Positions 33,086 to 44,804 of a stretch of DNA of 64,000 nt are shown piece by piece (position 1 is the first letter of the stretch; each line of letters begins with the position of its first letter). The translations under genes and the position numbers were made by a program. The notes under the pieces were generated by a model that ran no database searches, was not told where the DNA came from, and worked only from the letters and a program-made list of their open reading frames with translations. The stretch is from Sophora flavescens. Taxonomy: Eukaryota; Streptophyta; Magnoliopsida; Fabales; Fabaceae. The stretch covers positions 105,433,888 to 105,497,887 of the forward strand of contig CM061067.1 of the NCBI GenBank assembly GCA_030762895.1. Direction: 5' to 3'.

Positions 33086-35297
33086 GGTTTAATTATCTGA
33101 ATTATTTGGAAATTTTTAATTATGTCTCTGAATTAAAAAAATATATTAATTAGATCCCTAAACTTATATAAAATTTTCAATTGGAGTCTTTAAACTAAAT
33201 TTTTTTTAATTGGATCCCTGAACTTATATAAAATTTTCAATTAAATCCCTAAAGTATAAAGGTGACTATATAAAAAAAATTAATAAAATAATAGATGATG
33301 AAATTTAGGGAAAAAACAATGTTTGACATAAGAATAAAATACTTAATTATTGAGTTGGTCCCTGTACTATTTGGGAATTTTCAATTAGGTCCCTAAACTA
33401 AAAAAATTTCTAATTAGGTCCCTAAACATATAAAATTTTCAATTAGGTCCCTGAACTAAAATATTTCTAATTGGGTCCCTGAACTTATATAAAATTTTCA
33501 ATTAGGTCTACAAAGTAAAAAGGTGAATATATAAAATTAAAAAAAATGATAAATGATGAAATTTTAAAAAAAAATAATATAGTTTGACGTAATAATAAAA
33601 TGACCAAAGATGAATATGAGAGAAAAAATTACTATTTAAATTTAGTTATTGATTTATTTAATTTATTTTATTATTTATTATGTTATTTTATATTTTAATT
33701 GTGGTTTTTCTTAAATTATTTTAATATTTCTTAAATAATATTTTTTCTTAATACGTCTATTGTTATTATTTTAATTTTTTTAAAATATTAAATATTTGAC
33801 TCAGTTTAGTAACTTAATATTTTGTTATAAAACATGGATTTTCTAGCACAATTTCAAATTTCATTATTTTGTTATTATTATTTCAAGAACTAAATTTTGT
33901 CTCTCAAATTTATCTATTTATCTATTTTTTAATTTTTATGCTAGACAATAATTTTTCTCAATAAGTTTTATTTTTAATTTATTATCAATATTATTATTTT
34001 AAATAGTGAGTTTTTCTCCCATATTCATCTTTTTTCATTTTATTATTATGTCAAACAATGTTTCTTTCCCTAAATTTCATCATCTATCATTTTATTAATT
34101 TTTATTTTATATAGTCACCTTTTAATTTTAGGGACCTAATTGAAAATTTTATATAAGTTTAGGGACCCAATTACAAAAATTTTAGTTTAAGGACCCAATT
34201 GAAAATTTTATATAAGTTTAGGGACCTAATTAAAAAAAATTAGTTCATGGACCTAATTGAAAATTCTGAAATAGTTCAGGGACTAACTCAATAATTAAAC
34301 CATAATAAAATGACAAAAGATGAATATGAGAGAAAAACTCACTATTTAAAATAATAATATTAATAATAAATTAAAAATAAAACTTATTGAGAAAAATTAT
34401 TGTTTAGCATAATAATTAAATAAAAATAGATAAATAAATAAATTTGAGAGACAAAATTTGGTTCTTGAAATAATAATAACAAAATAATGAAATTTGAAAT
34501 TATGCTAGAAAATCCATGTTTTATAACAAAATATTAAGATATTAAACTGATAAACTAAATTAAAAAAATATAAATAAAATAAATAAACATTAATTAAAAA
34601 CAAAGTTATTATTTTAAATAATAAATAAAATATAGAATCTAGTTAAGTAAATATCAAATCTTAGTTTGATTGTCAATTTTATTTTGAGTTATTTAATTTA
34701 TTTTATTATTTATTATGTTATTTTATATTTTAATTATGTTTTTTATTAAATTATTTTAATATTTCTTAAATAATATTTTTGTTTGCTACGTCTATTGTTA
34801 TTATCTTAATTTTTTTAAATATTAAATATTTGACTCAGTTTAATAACTTAATATTTTGTTGTAAAACATGAATTTTATAACAAATTTTCATATTTCATTA
34901 TTATAATTTAAGAACTAATTTTTATCTCTTAAATTTATTTATTTTTATTTAATTGTTATGCTAAACATTAGTTTTTCTTACTAAGTTTTATTTTTTAAAT
35001 TTAAATAGTAGTTTTTTCTTTCATATTCATCTTTGGTCATTTTATTATTACGTCAAACAAATTTTTTTTTTAAAATTTCATCATTTATCATTTTTTTTAT
35101 TTTATATATTCACCTTTTTACTTTGGGGACCTAATTGAAAATTTTATATAAGTTCAGGAACCCGATAAAAAAAATTTTAGTTCAGGGACCCAATTGAAAA
35201 TTTTATATAAATTTATGGACCTAATTAAAAAAAAATTAGTTTAGAGACTTAATTAAAAATTCAGAAATAATTCAAGAGTCAAATCAATAATTAAACC
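33086..35297. mobile_element. Outer Mutator-type inverted-repeat element
   Basis: Long terminal inverted repeats (over 200 bases, imperfect) start GGTTTAATTAT on both ends. The flanks TTTAACAAT (left) and TTTAGCAAC (right) agree at 7 of 9 bases, as expected for an aged 9-bp Mutator duplication. The terminal repeats contain the recurring words GGTCCCTGAACT and AAAATTTTCAATTAGG. No gene seen. It contains a second copy of the family at 33,340-34,301. Confidence 0.75.
33340..34301. mobile_element. Inner Mutator-type inverted-repeat element
   Basis: A related element of 962 bases with TTAATTATTGAGTTGGTCCC at its left end and the inverse at its right. It is flanked by AGAATAAAA (33,331-33,339) and ATAATAAAA (34,302-34,310), one mismatch in nine. 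It interrupts the outer element. Confidence 0.75.
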
Positions 35298-35419
35298 TTT
35301 AGCAACCTACAAAGATATGCTAAATTAGGAATATTCCGGAAGGTATTTCAGCTGCCAATAGTTTGTTGAGGTGTTTTGTCCTTTTCCTTTACTGTTCTAA
35401 GTAGTTACGCCGGCGGCTT

Positions 35420-37515
35420 TTTATAAAATTGGATCCTTTTAGAAACTATTTACCAATTTAGGATTGTTCTAAACCTATTTATTAATGGGGGTTCTTTTGC
35501 ACACGTGATATATTTTAATTTTTTTCACTCTGACGAGTCAAAGGCACCAGTCAGACTGACACCTACCAGTATTAAAAAAATAATAATAGTAAAACAATTG
35601 ATAGCAATAATAAGAGGTATAAAAAATAATAGCAATAACAATTTACACCAATAAATATTCATCAATTATTACAGTAGTAAAAAAAATTTTACCTTGTAAT
35701 AGCATTAATGTCATCGTTAGTCCCTATAATTATAGTATAATTTTTTTTAGCAGTGTTCCTTTAAAATTGCTGCCAACTTTCTTTTAATTCTTACAAGGTA
35801 AATTTTTTTACTACTATAATAATTGATGAATAATTATTGGTGTAAATTGTTATTGCTATTATTTTTTTATGACTCTTGTGATATTATTTGCTACTTGTTA
35901 TTGGGGGATTTTTTTTATTGCCTCTTGTTATTTTAAATAGATACTTTAGCATTAATGTCATCGTTACTCCCTATACTTATAGTATAATTTTTTTGTAGCA
36001 GTGTTCCTTCTAAATTGCAGGTAACTTTCTTTTAATTCTTACAAGGTAAAAAAAATTTTACTACTGTAATAATTGATGAATATTTGTTGATATAAATTGT
36101 TATTGCTATTATTTTTTTATGACTCTTGTGATATTATTTGATACTTGTTATTAGGGAATTTTTTTTATTGCCTCTTGTTGTTTTAAATAGATAATTTAAC
36201 ATTAATGTCATCGTTACTCCCTATACTTATAGTATAATTTTTTTGTAGCAGTGTTCCTTCTAAATTGCAGGCAACTTTCTTTTAATTCTTACAAGGTAAA
36301 ATTCTTTTTTACTACTGTAATAATTGATGAATATTTATTGGTGTAAATTGTTATTGCTATTATTTTTTTATGACTCTTGAGATATTATTTGTTACTTGTT
36401 ATTAGGGGATTTTTTTTATTGTCTCTTGTTGTTTTAAATAGATACTTTAGCATTAATGTCATCTTTACTCCCTATACTTATAGTATAATTTTTTTTGTTG
36501 CAGTATTATTTCTAAATTGCAAGTAACTTTCTTTTAATTCTTGCAAGGTAAAATTTTTTTTTACTACTGTAATAATTAATGAATATTTATTAGTGTAAAT
36601 TGTTATTGCTATTATTTTTTTTATGACTCTTGTGATATTATTTGCTACTTGTTATTAGGGGATTTTTTTTATTGCCTCTTGTTGTTTTAAAGAGATACTT
36701 TATCATTAATATCATCGTTACTCCCTTCACTTATAGTATAATTTTTTTGTAGCAGTGTTCCTTCTAAATTGCAGGTAACTTTCTTTTAAGTCTTACAAGA
36801 TAATTTTTTTTACTACTGTAATAATTAATTAATATTTATTGGTGTAAATTATTATTGCTATTATTTTTTTATGCCTCTTGTGATATTATTTGCTACTTGT
36901 TATTATTATTTGCTATTTGCTACTGATAAATAGTTTCTAAAAGAAACTCATTTTGGTCAAAAAGGCATTTAAAACAACAAGAGGCAATAAAAAAAATCTC
37001 ATAATAACAAGTAGAAAATAATATTACAAGAGTCATAAAAAAATAATAGCAATAACAATTTACACCAATAAATATTCATCAATTATTACAGTAGTAAAAA
37101 AAAATTTACCTTGTAAGAATTAAAAGAAAGTTACCAGCAATTTTAAAGGAACATTGTTAAAGAAAATTATACTATAAGTATAGGGAATAACGATGACATT
37201 AATGCTATTACAAGATAAAAAAAAATTTACTACTGTAATAATTTATGAAAATTTATTGGTGTAAATTGTTATTGCTATTATTTTTTTATACCTCTTATTA
37301 TTGCTATCAATTGTCTTTTTTTTAATACTGGTAAGCATCAGTTTGACTGGCGCATTTGGAGGCGCTAGTCTGACTGGTGCCTTTGACCCGTCAGAGTGAA
37401 AAAAATAAAATATGTCACGTGTCCAAAAAGACCTCCCATTAATAAATAGTTTCAGAACAACCTTAAACTGATAAATAGTTTCTAAAAGGAATCCAGTTTG
37501 ATGAAAAAGACTACG
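35420..37515. mobile_element. Foldback element with internal tandem repeats
   Basis: The ends, about 35,420-35,700 and 37,220-37,515, are inverted copies. Shared words include TTTTAGAAACTATTTA, CACTCTGACG.GTCAAAGGCACCAGTCAGACT and ATAGCAATAACAATTTACACC. The exact edges are uncertain by tens of bases and no target duplication was identified. The middle holds tandem units. No coding region. Confidence 0.7.
35703..36925. repeat. About five tandem ~250-bp units inside the foldback element
   Basis: Units begin CATTAATGTCATCGTTA (with variants) at 35,703, 35,950, 36,200, 36,451 and 36,714, so the period is 247-263 bases. Each has the same order of words, including GCAGTGTTCCTT, AATTCTTACAAGGTAA and TGACTCTTGTGATATTATTTG. 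An inverted copy follows at about 36,940-37,207. Confidence 0.85.
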
Positions 37516-39160
37516 CTAGCTGTCATCTATGACCTGCGTTTTAGGAAGCGTCAGAATGATGTAAGGAAAATTATAAAGGAATAGTAAAATATCAATAAAA
37601 GTAAGCAGATCATTATTCAGATAATTCACTTCTCTTCCCCTAGGCTTCCCCTTCATAATAGGGATTCAATTCCTTTATTTCCTATCTTGTCATGGTGCCT
37701 ATCCATGGGGACACCTTTAAAAGAGCTACATGAATAGCCTCAGGCATCTCATGTAATGTAGGAAGAAAAAAACAAAACATGTGGATGCCACATTGGTAGA
37801 AAGTAGAAACCATCCGAATTGGGTAATTAGTTTTTAAATTGTATTTTTTTATGTTATTTCCAAATGTACCCCTATTTGGTCGAAAAATCTTTCAATGGTT
37901 TGCAAAATAGTGTTTGAATCAAGTGAAAGGGAGATTTACATGAACTAATTTGGAAAGTTAAGTGTGTGAACGTTGAACAAACATAACATCTTGTTATTTG
38001 GCTTTAAAAGCATCTCCAATACAAAATATTTAAACAACCCGGGTTAGTTACTTATATCATCTTTAATGGATCCCTTTATATCATATCATATTTAAGTAAT
38101 TCTTCCATTTTTTACTCCAATGATGTATACAATAAGTAACTTTTAAACAACTCACTTTTTTTTATATACCTAATTTTACTTTTCTTAAAATATTAATTTG
38201 TTTATTTTAATTAAATATGTAACCCATTTATTTTGAGCAACCCATTTCTGGAATGTTCCCTTCCCAATATCTCTCGGACTCTCCGCCAATCACCCTCCCT
38301 CGATCTCTCGTTTTTGGGTGGAAACCCCTCAATCTATGAACTCACTTTGGTCCCTCAGCCTGGCACGCCCCCATCTCCCTCTCAGTCTCTCCCTCTTTTC
38401 TCAAAGCAAACGTTCTTGGACTCTCTTTCTCCTCTCTCAAACTCTGTTGTCCTCCCTCATAGTCTCATCTTCCTTTACGATCTCCCTTTCTTCGAATAAA
38501 GATCTCCCTTTCTTCGACCTCTTCTCCAACAGCTTTCTCTGGCTAGCAACAACCCAGATCGACCTCCCTCGACTTTCTCTCTTTCTCATCAACTTGCATG
38601 CATATACTTTTGTCATTTTTGTACATTTGGAGTTGTTATCGTGATCAATTGAATCTTTTTTTCCTGGTAAGAAATATTGGATTTGTATTCTTCATCTTTG
38701 TCTCTGAACTACTAGTTTTACCCTTTTTTTTCCTAACTTACGTTGAAAATATGAAAAAAAAAATTGATATTTTAATGTTAAGCAACCAACAATGCTTTAC
38801 TTTAAGCAAACCAAATTTTAAACAACTGTCTCGTAAGACCTCTCCAATATAGAAAATCAATAAGCAATGATTGCTTAAAGTTAAGGACTCCATAAGCAAC
38901 ATGCGATGGAGTTGCTTATGATAAAAAGTGTTTGAAAAAATTATATTTGCCTCCCTGGAGGTCGTGTTTAATTACCTCTCTTGTTTCAAAAATTACACCA
39001 AGTTTACGTTATCATTACATTTATGTTTTACTAAATAGTTATATTAAAATTATAGTGACATCCGGTAAAAGGGACGTGAGTATAACTTTTTAAAAGAAAT
39101 TGGTGTGTGGTGTAATTGAGCCAAATATCAAAGGAGATAAATGTAATTTTGCGAAGTGTT
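37516..39160. other. Non-genic stretch; possible MITE around 38,010-38,935
   Basis: No supported gene. A CTCCAAT-type inverted arrangement (AGCATCTCCAATACA near 38,010; its rough inverse near 38,840-38,930) hints at a worn MITE. It encloses a pyrimidine-rich part (38,240-38,660) with an ~18-bp duplication (GATCTCCCTTTCTTCGA). Short open frames there look like untranslated leader rather than protein. Confidence 0.35.
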
Positions 39161-39168
39161 TATAAATA
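39161..39168 (+). promoter_or_regulatory. TATA box of the PnsB4-like gene
   Basis: TATAAATA lies about 150 bases before the start codon at 39,320, which would give a 5' leader of roughly 120 bases. Confidence 0.5.
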
Positions 39169-39319
39169 AGGATACAGTAGTCATTTAAATGAATTATTTT
39201 TTTGAATACAATTTCTTGGTAGTTTGTACTTGGAGGGTGGTTCTTTGTTGGACTCTTATCCACTCTATCCCGTATGTAAGGACCAACATAGCAACCAATT
39301 GTACATATCCTTCAAAAGC

Positions 39320-41059
39320 ATGGCCGAAGCTATCATGGGTTTCACCGTTTTCAAATCACATGTTCATAGTTCATGTGTACAAACAAGGAGATTCGAAGTG
39401 AACGGGTCTTCAAGATTGGTAAAAATAAATTATTTTGCTGTCCATTTTCATCTCTTAAGGTTTCAATGGTGAAAAATGAAGTTGTGTAATTTGTTTTGCA
39501 GCCTAATCTGCATTCAACCTTTACCCTTTTCAACGGGTCGCAGAAGGTAAGTAGTTCATTATAAAATGGTAAGCAGATTCAGTTTGAACCTTGATAGCAT
39601 GTTGCATCTGATATATATTTGCATACAAGGTCGAAGAGGGCAAGATCAAAAGAGCTTCCTTATGCAAAGTGAATGGTTTGCCAGATTGGCCCCTCATGGC
39701 AGTTTTAGTAGAACAATTGGAAGGCCCGACAACTATGATAACCGAGAAATCAGTTTCGCATCTTAGTGATGACGCAATAAAGAATGTTTGTGAGTCTCAA
39801 ATATTTTAGTTCCTCATCATCCCTTCTTTGAGTTTTTTTATATCATTAATCAAGTTAACAGTTAATGAGTTATCATCACGTATGTATCCATTAATCAAGT
39901 TAATATATTATTAACTATAATTTTAAATGTTGTTAACCGTCGTCGAAAAGTTATCCCAAAATAATCATATTATTCCAGGAATTTCAATTTGATATGTTAT
40001 TGGTATACTTCCTTCTGCAGACTCTTGGTACATATTGTTCACCGTTTGGGGATGCTTATTCTTTGGTTCCATGAAAGTAAAGCCCTTCCCCTTCCATTCT
40101 AATTGAAAATGTAAGCTTGAAAATTCACTTCGATTTTCACATTAATAGTTTCGTTAAATGTGGTTTAGGACCCATATTACGACTCAGAAACATATAGAGG
40201 AGATGGAGGAGACGGCACTGGAAACTGGATCTATGAGAAGGTATTTTCTTAATGACTTTGTCGTTCTCTCACTACAAGCCACAAACAGGGAAGGAAAAAT
40301 TAAACTCTAATCAGTAATCATAAGATACATATAATCTACTCATACCAAGCTTAAAGGCTCTCTGTTCAAACCGTGCAGTTTGAGTTAGCCGATGAACGAA
40401 ACATTATTATCCATCTTATATTTCAACTAGATATTCTTTTATAGATCTAATGTACTTAACTTATGTCTTGAACCAAAGTATTGACACATCAATAAAAATT
40501 AATTACTTGTTATATTTACCCCAAAAAATAATTAATTACGTTTTTTTTAATAGACAAATATTAGCAGTTAGTTGTTATGTTAGTTTTTTCTCCTTTGTCA
40601 ATATTTAAATCTTAGACCTCCTACTCCTCCAAATTAATTACGTGTTAATACTTTGTTGGCTCACAATTTAAGTTAGGTACACTGAATTTATACAAAGAAC
40701 CTTTCATGTATGAACATCAAAAAGTGGCCAAAGCAATCTGCTATGGGACCATAGGATGAATTAACCATTTACCATTTAAAAGGCTTTATTTGAAATCCGC
40801 AATAATCAAAACGGTGACACTCAACGATGTGTAGCTACTAAGTTATAACAGAAAAATAGAGCACTTTCTTGCAAGTAGAATCCAAAGAATTGTAACATTT
40901 TGAAATTTGAGTATCCTTGTGGCTATGCAGCAAGAAATTATGGAAGCAGAGGCGAGAGAAGCTCTGTGGCGCGAGGAGTTGATTGAGGAGATAGAACAAA
41001 AGGTTGGAGGGTTGAAAGAACTTGAAGAAGCAGGCAAGAAGGAGGAACTAGTGAAGTGA
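39320..41059 (+). CDS. PNSB4: Six-exon gene, chloroplast NDH subunit PnsB4/NDF6-like
   Basis: Spliced by eye: 39,320-39,418; 39,502-39,546; 39,630-39,789; 40,021-40,076; 40,169-40,240; 40,931-41,059. Every junction has GT..AG and the phases agree, giving 561 bases and 186 residues without a stop. The start MAEAIMGFTVFKS with Ser/Arg-rich residues to about 45 looks like a plastid transit peptide. Residues 104-118 (WYILFTVWGCLFFGS) form one hydrophobic helix. DPYYDSETYRGDGGDGTGNW follows, then a charged helical C-terminus (ELIEEIEQKVGGLKELEEA). I recall this tail from PnsB4 (NDF6), a membrane subunit of the plastid NADH dehydrogenase-like complex in photosystem I cyclic electron flow. Another small NDH subunit is possible. 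It is the only intact host gene seen; intron 5 is the longest (690 bases). Confidence 0.7.
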
Positions 41060-42200
41060 TTTCTGCAGTCTTGCATGCAATTGCTTCCATATATTGAACC
41101 TAGAGATCATTCATTACTGTATAGGTGGTCACAACTTTAATTCAAGGGTACTGTAAAATCAAATATTATTAATTGAATATATGGTCTCAATATAAACACG
41201 GACGGACCGGTGGGGTGGATTTTGATCATGTTATTTAAATATTATATAGACTAAATTACTCTTTTCTTCGATGTTCGTTTTAAAATATTTAATTTGGTGT
41301 CTTTATTTGAAAAATGTTTAAATTGATTCATCAATTATCAAACGATAAGTAATTTGGTCATCTCTATTAAATTTGACCGTTAAGTTTAACTCTCACCGAA
41401 ACACCGCAGGAATTTGGAAAAACTTCATCGGTTGTGTTTTAAAAATATTCAATTTGGTCTCTCATTTATTTTAAAATATTCAATTTGATTCCTTGTTTGT
41501 TTTAAAATCTTTAACTTAGTCTTTCTATTTTCCATATTTCGATGGTGATTTTCGACGAGAGTCAAACTTAAAGGTCAAATTTAGCGAAAGAAACAAATTG
41601 TTTAATGTTTGATAATTGATGGACCAATTTGAACATTTTTAAAATAAAAGAACTAAATTAAATATTTTAAAATAAACGGAGATCAAACAGAGTAATTTAA
41701 CTATTTATATTCAAGATTAATTAATGTATCTTAATAATCTTATTACTTCTGTCCATCTCATTACCTGTGTCATTACAATACCCGATTGCGGTTCAACATT
41801 TTCAGTTTTTCACCTAATCAATTTGTTGGGCCTCGTCTCAACCTGCACCAAAGTAAATCATTAGCTCGAGACTAATTTGGGCCGTATCAAGAGTAGGCTT
41901 CCTCGAAGTTAAGAGGGGAAATATAATCTTAACCAAGATTTGTAAAATGGGGCTGGACATTGAACCGGCAAGGGCATCGATTCAAGGATCAATAGTCTAA
42001 TCGTGATAAAATCATGGTTGGACCGATACTAACTAAATAATATATTATAGGCTTCTTGAACTTTTTGGTCCCTATAAAATAAGGATGTTTTGGTTTTAGT
42101 CCCTATCTTTTTTTTCCGTTTGCATTTCGTCCTCGTAACTTTTCAAATTTTACTGTTGGTCCCTGCCGTTAGAGATGGCCATTAACTGCCTATGGGACTA
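41060..42200. other. Intergenic stretch downstream of the PnsB4-like gene
   Basis: Holds the 3' flank of the gene, a MITE-like inverted repeat (41,246-41,706), and at 42,055-42,195 one end of another MITE-like sequence (TTTTTGGTCCCTATAAAATA). The latter seems to be cut where the truncated copia LTR begins. No gene seen. Confidence 0.5.
41246..41706. mobile_element. MITE-like inverted repeat
   Basis: The ends are inverted: left TAAATTACTCTTTTCTTCGA, right (reverse complement) TAAATTACTCTGTTTGATCT. AAAATATTTAATTT, ATCAATTATCAAAC and AAATTTGACC are shared in the same order. No clear target duplication found, so the superfamily is open. Confidence 0.65.
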
Positions 42201-42594
42201 ACGAAAGGCTTGGGTTTTTCTTGTATGATTCATCTTGAAGAAGGTGGAGTGAAGATCCAAGGGATCTCTATTGTAATCTTGATCAAAGTTCATAGTGGAG
42301 GAAACTCTCTCCGGTGGATGTAGGCCACATTGGCTGAACCACGCTAAACTATGTGTGTGCTGCTCTCTTTCTCTTCTTCCCTTTCTCTCTTCTGTTGCCA
42401 TAATCGATTATCACATTTTTGCTGTGCTTTTATTTGCTATTTTGCATTTATTTCTGGCCGGTTGTTTGCTATAGTGTTTCTTCTACATTAGGTGTATTTG
42501 GTTTAGGTTGCAGAATTCTATTTCTTGGTACTATGTAGTCTTTGGTTATTGTTTCAGGGATCTTCTTTGGATTCTTTTATACATAGAACCAACA
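42201..42594 (+). repeat. Truncated 5' LTR of copia G
   Basis: Matches 47,054-47,452 of the 3' LTR and ends AACCAACA. U3 and the promoter are missing. It has one ATAATCGATTAT where the 3' LTR has two in tandem, a 21-bp difference. Confidence 0.85.
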
Positions 42595-42612
42595 AGTGGC
42601 GCCGTCTGTTGG
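42595..42612 (+). other. Primer-binding site of copia G
   Basis: AGTGGCGCCGTCTGTTGG follows the LTR; TGGCGCC is the complement of a tRNA 3' end that is not initiator Met. Confidence 0.5.
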
Positions 42613-42647
42613 AATTGAAAGAAGAAGAAAGATCAAAAGTCTGAACA

Positions 42648-44135
42648 ATGGGAAACACAAAGTACGACATAGAGAAATTCTCCGAAAGTAATGACTTCAG
42701 GTTATGAAGGATTAAAATGGAGGTCATCTTGATACAACTTGGATGTGTAGAAGCTCTCAAGGGAGACACAAGGATGGCAAACACTATCACAAAAGAAGAA
42801 GACCGACATGATAGAGAAGGCAAGAAGTACAATCGTTCTATGTCTTGGTGATAAGACATTGAGAGAGGTTGCAAGGGAAAAGACAGCGGCGTCTATGTGG
42901 CAAGGTTAGAAACATTGTACATGACAAAGTCACGAGCAAATAGGCTATGTTTGAAGAAACTTCTATATTCCTTCAAGATGATGGAATCGAAGTCCATTGT
43001 GGAGCAACTTACGGAATTCAATAAAATTCTTGATGACCTAGAGAACAATGAGGTGAAGCTCGATGATGAGGACAAGCCATCGCTCCCACTTAATTCTTTA
43101 CCTAAATCCTTTGAGCACTTCAAGGATGATATTTTGTATGGCAAGGATCAAACCATTTCCTTGGATGATGTTCAAACTTCAAAACGGACAAAGGAGCTCC
43201 AAAGGCAACAAGAGTTGAAAGAGGAGAATAATGGTGAAAGCTTGAACGTCTCAAGGGGAGGAACGAGAAGAAAGGGTCCAAGAGAAAGAGGTCTAGATCA
43301 AAATCAAAGAGTCATTCAAAGTCAAAGCTCAAGTGTTTCAATTGCAATAAAATGGGTCACTTCAAGCAAGATTGTCCTGAAAAGGGGGGCAAGGAACCGA
43401 GGAACTCCGCTGAGGTTGCAGTTGCTTCGGATGGCTATGAGAGTACCGAGGTATTGGTGGTATCAAGTTCAGAAACACAAAGGAATTGGGTTATGGATTC
43501 TGGATGGTCGTACCATATGTGCCCAAGGAATGACTACTTCAAGACACTAGAACTCAAAGAAGGTGGAGTGGTGTTTCTAGGAAACAATAAAGCATGAAAG
43601 GTACAAGGTATGGGAACTATTCGGCTCAAAACTTCTGAAAATCGTGAAATCCTTTTAAAGGATGTGAGGTATGTTCCTGAACTTAAGAGAAATTTTTTAT
43701 CCATTAGTATGTTTGATGATTTAGGTTATTCCACTAAAATTGAACATGGTATGATAAAGATTTATAGTGGTGCTTTAATAATAGCTAAGGGAACAAATAG
43801 AAATGGTTTGAATATTCTTAATGGTTCCACTTTTATTGTACAAGCATCGGTAGCTAGCCAAACACCACATGATAAAACCAAGTTATGGCACTTAAGGCTA
43901 GGTCATGTAAGTGAAAAGGGATTGATAGAATTGTCAAAACAAAACTTGTTAAATGGTGATAAATTGGAGAAACTAGAATTTTGTGATCATTGCATATTAG
44001 GTAAACAACATAGAGTCTCTTTTGGAACCGGTATACATGTTTCTAGTAGACCTTTTGAGTATGTGCACTCGGACCTTTGGGGTCTATTAAGGGTGATGAC
44101 TCATGGAGGGGGGGTCCTATTTTCTCACTATGATT
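42648..44135 (+). pseudogene. gag, protease and integrase zinc domain of copia G
   Basis: Gag starts MGNTKYDIEKFSESNDF at 42,648 with an early stop where tryptophan is expected. EALKGDTRMANTITKEE and TLYMTKSRANRLCLKKLLYS follow as in TNT1-type gag. The zinc knuckle CFNCNKMGHFKQDC is at about 43,333-43,375. The protease active site reads WVMDSGWSYHM near 43,490 (DSG intact, next residue unusual). The integrase zinc domain is at about 43,885-44,015 (LWHLRLGHVSEKGL; CDHCILGKQHR) with all four ligands. Frameshifts fall near 42,800, 42,900, 43,340 and 43,597. Confidence 0.8.
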
Positions 44136-44798
44136 GATGACTTTTCTAAAAGAGTGTGGATTTACATTCTGAAAAATAAATCTGAAACCTTTCAAAAATT
44201 CAAGGAATGGCACACTCTTATAGAAAATCAACTAGGCTCGAAATTGAAAGTTTTAAGGACTGACAATGGCCTGGAGTTTGTTTCAGAGCAGTTTAATGAG
44301 ATTTGTAGGAAACAGGGAATTAAAAGGCATAGGACTGTGGCACAGACTCCTCAACAAAATGGTCTAGCAGAAAGGATGAACATGACTATTTTGGAGCGTG
44401 TTAGGTGTATGCTTTTGGGTGCTGGACTACCTAAGAGTTTCTGGGGTGAAGCTGCAAATACTGTAGTGTACTTGATAAACAGATCTCCGTCTTCAGATTT
44501 AGACTTCAAGACACCTATGGAAGTATGGAATGGTAAACCGATGGATTACTCTAATCTCAGTGTATTTGGTTCTTTGGCATTTACTCACATCAGGAAAGAC
44601 AAGCTTGATGCACGGGCGATAAAATGCATCTTCATTGGGTATCTGGATGGTGTGAATGTCTACAAGTTATGGAAGTTGGAATCGGGTGGATCAAGGTGCT
44701 TTGTAAGCAGGGATGTCACATTTGATGAGACCAAGATGGGTATGATGTGCAATGGCTTGGAGCAAAGCAACGCAGATGAAACAGACCAGAAAGCTTAG
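44103..44798 (+). pseudogene. Integrase core of copia G
   Basis: A 231-codon frame with the DDE triad: MIDDFSK near 44,130, RTDNGLEF near 44,260 and the glutamate in QQNGLAERMN near 44,355. All three catalytic positions are present. PKSFWGEAANTVVYLINRSP and FIGYLDGVNVYKLW follow as usual. A frameshift at the Gly-rich run near 44,103 separates it from the zinc domain; TAG at 44,796 ends it before RT. Confidence 0.85.
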
Positions 44799-44804
44799 TG
44801 TGAG

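Noticed and set aside
38233..38652. Two overlapping frames of 88 and 108 codons
   Set aside because: Pyrimidine-rich, serine/leucine/proline-only products, no motif, two frames open at once as expected from low complexity.
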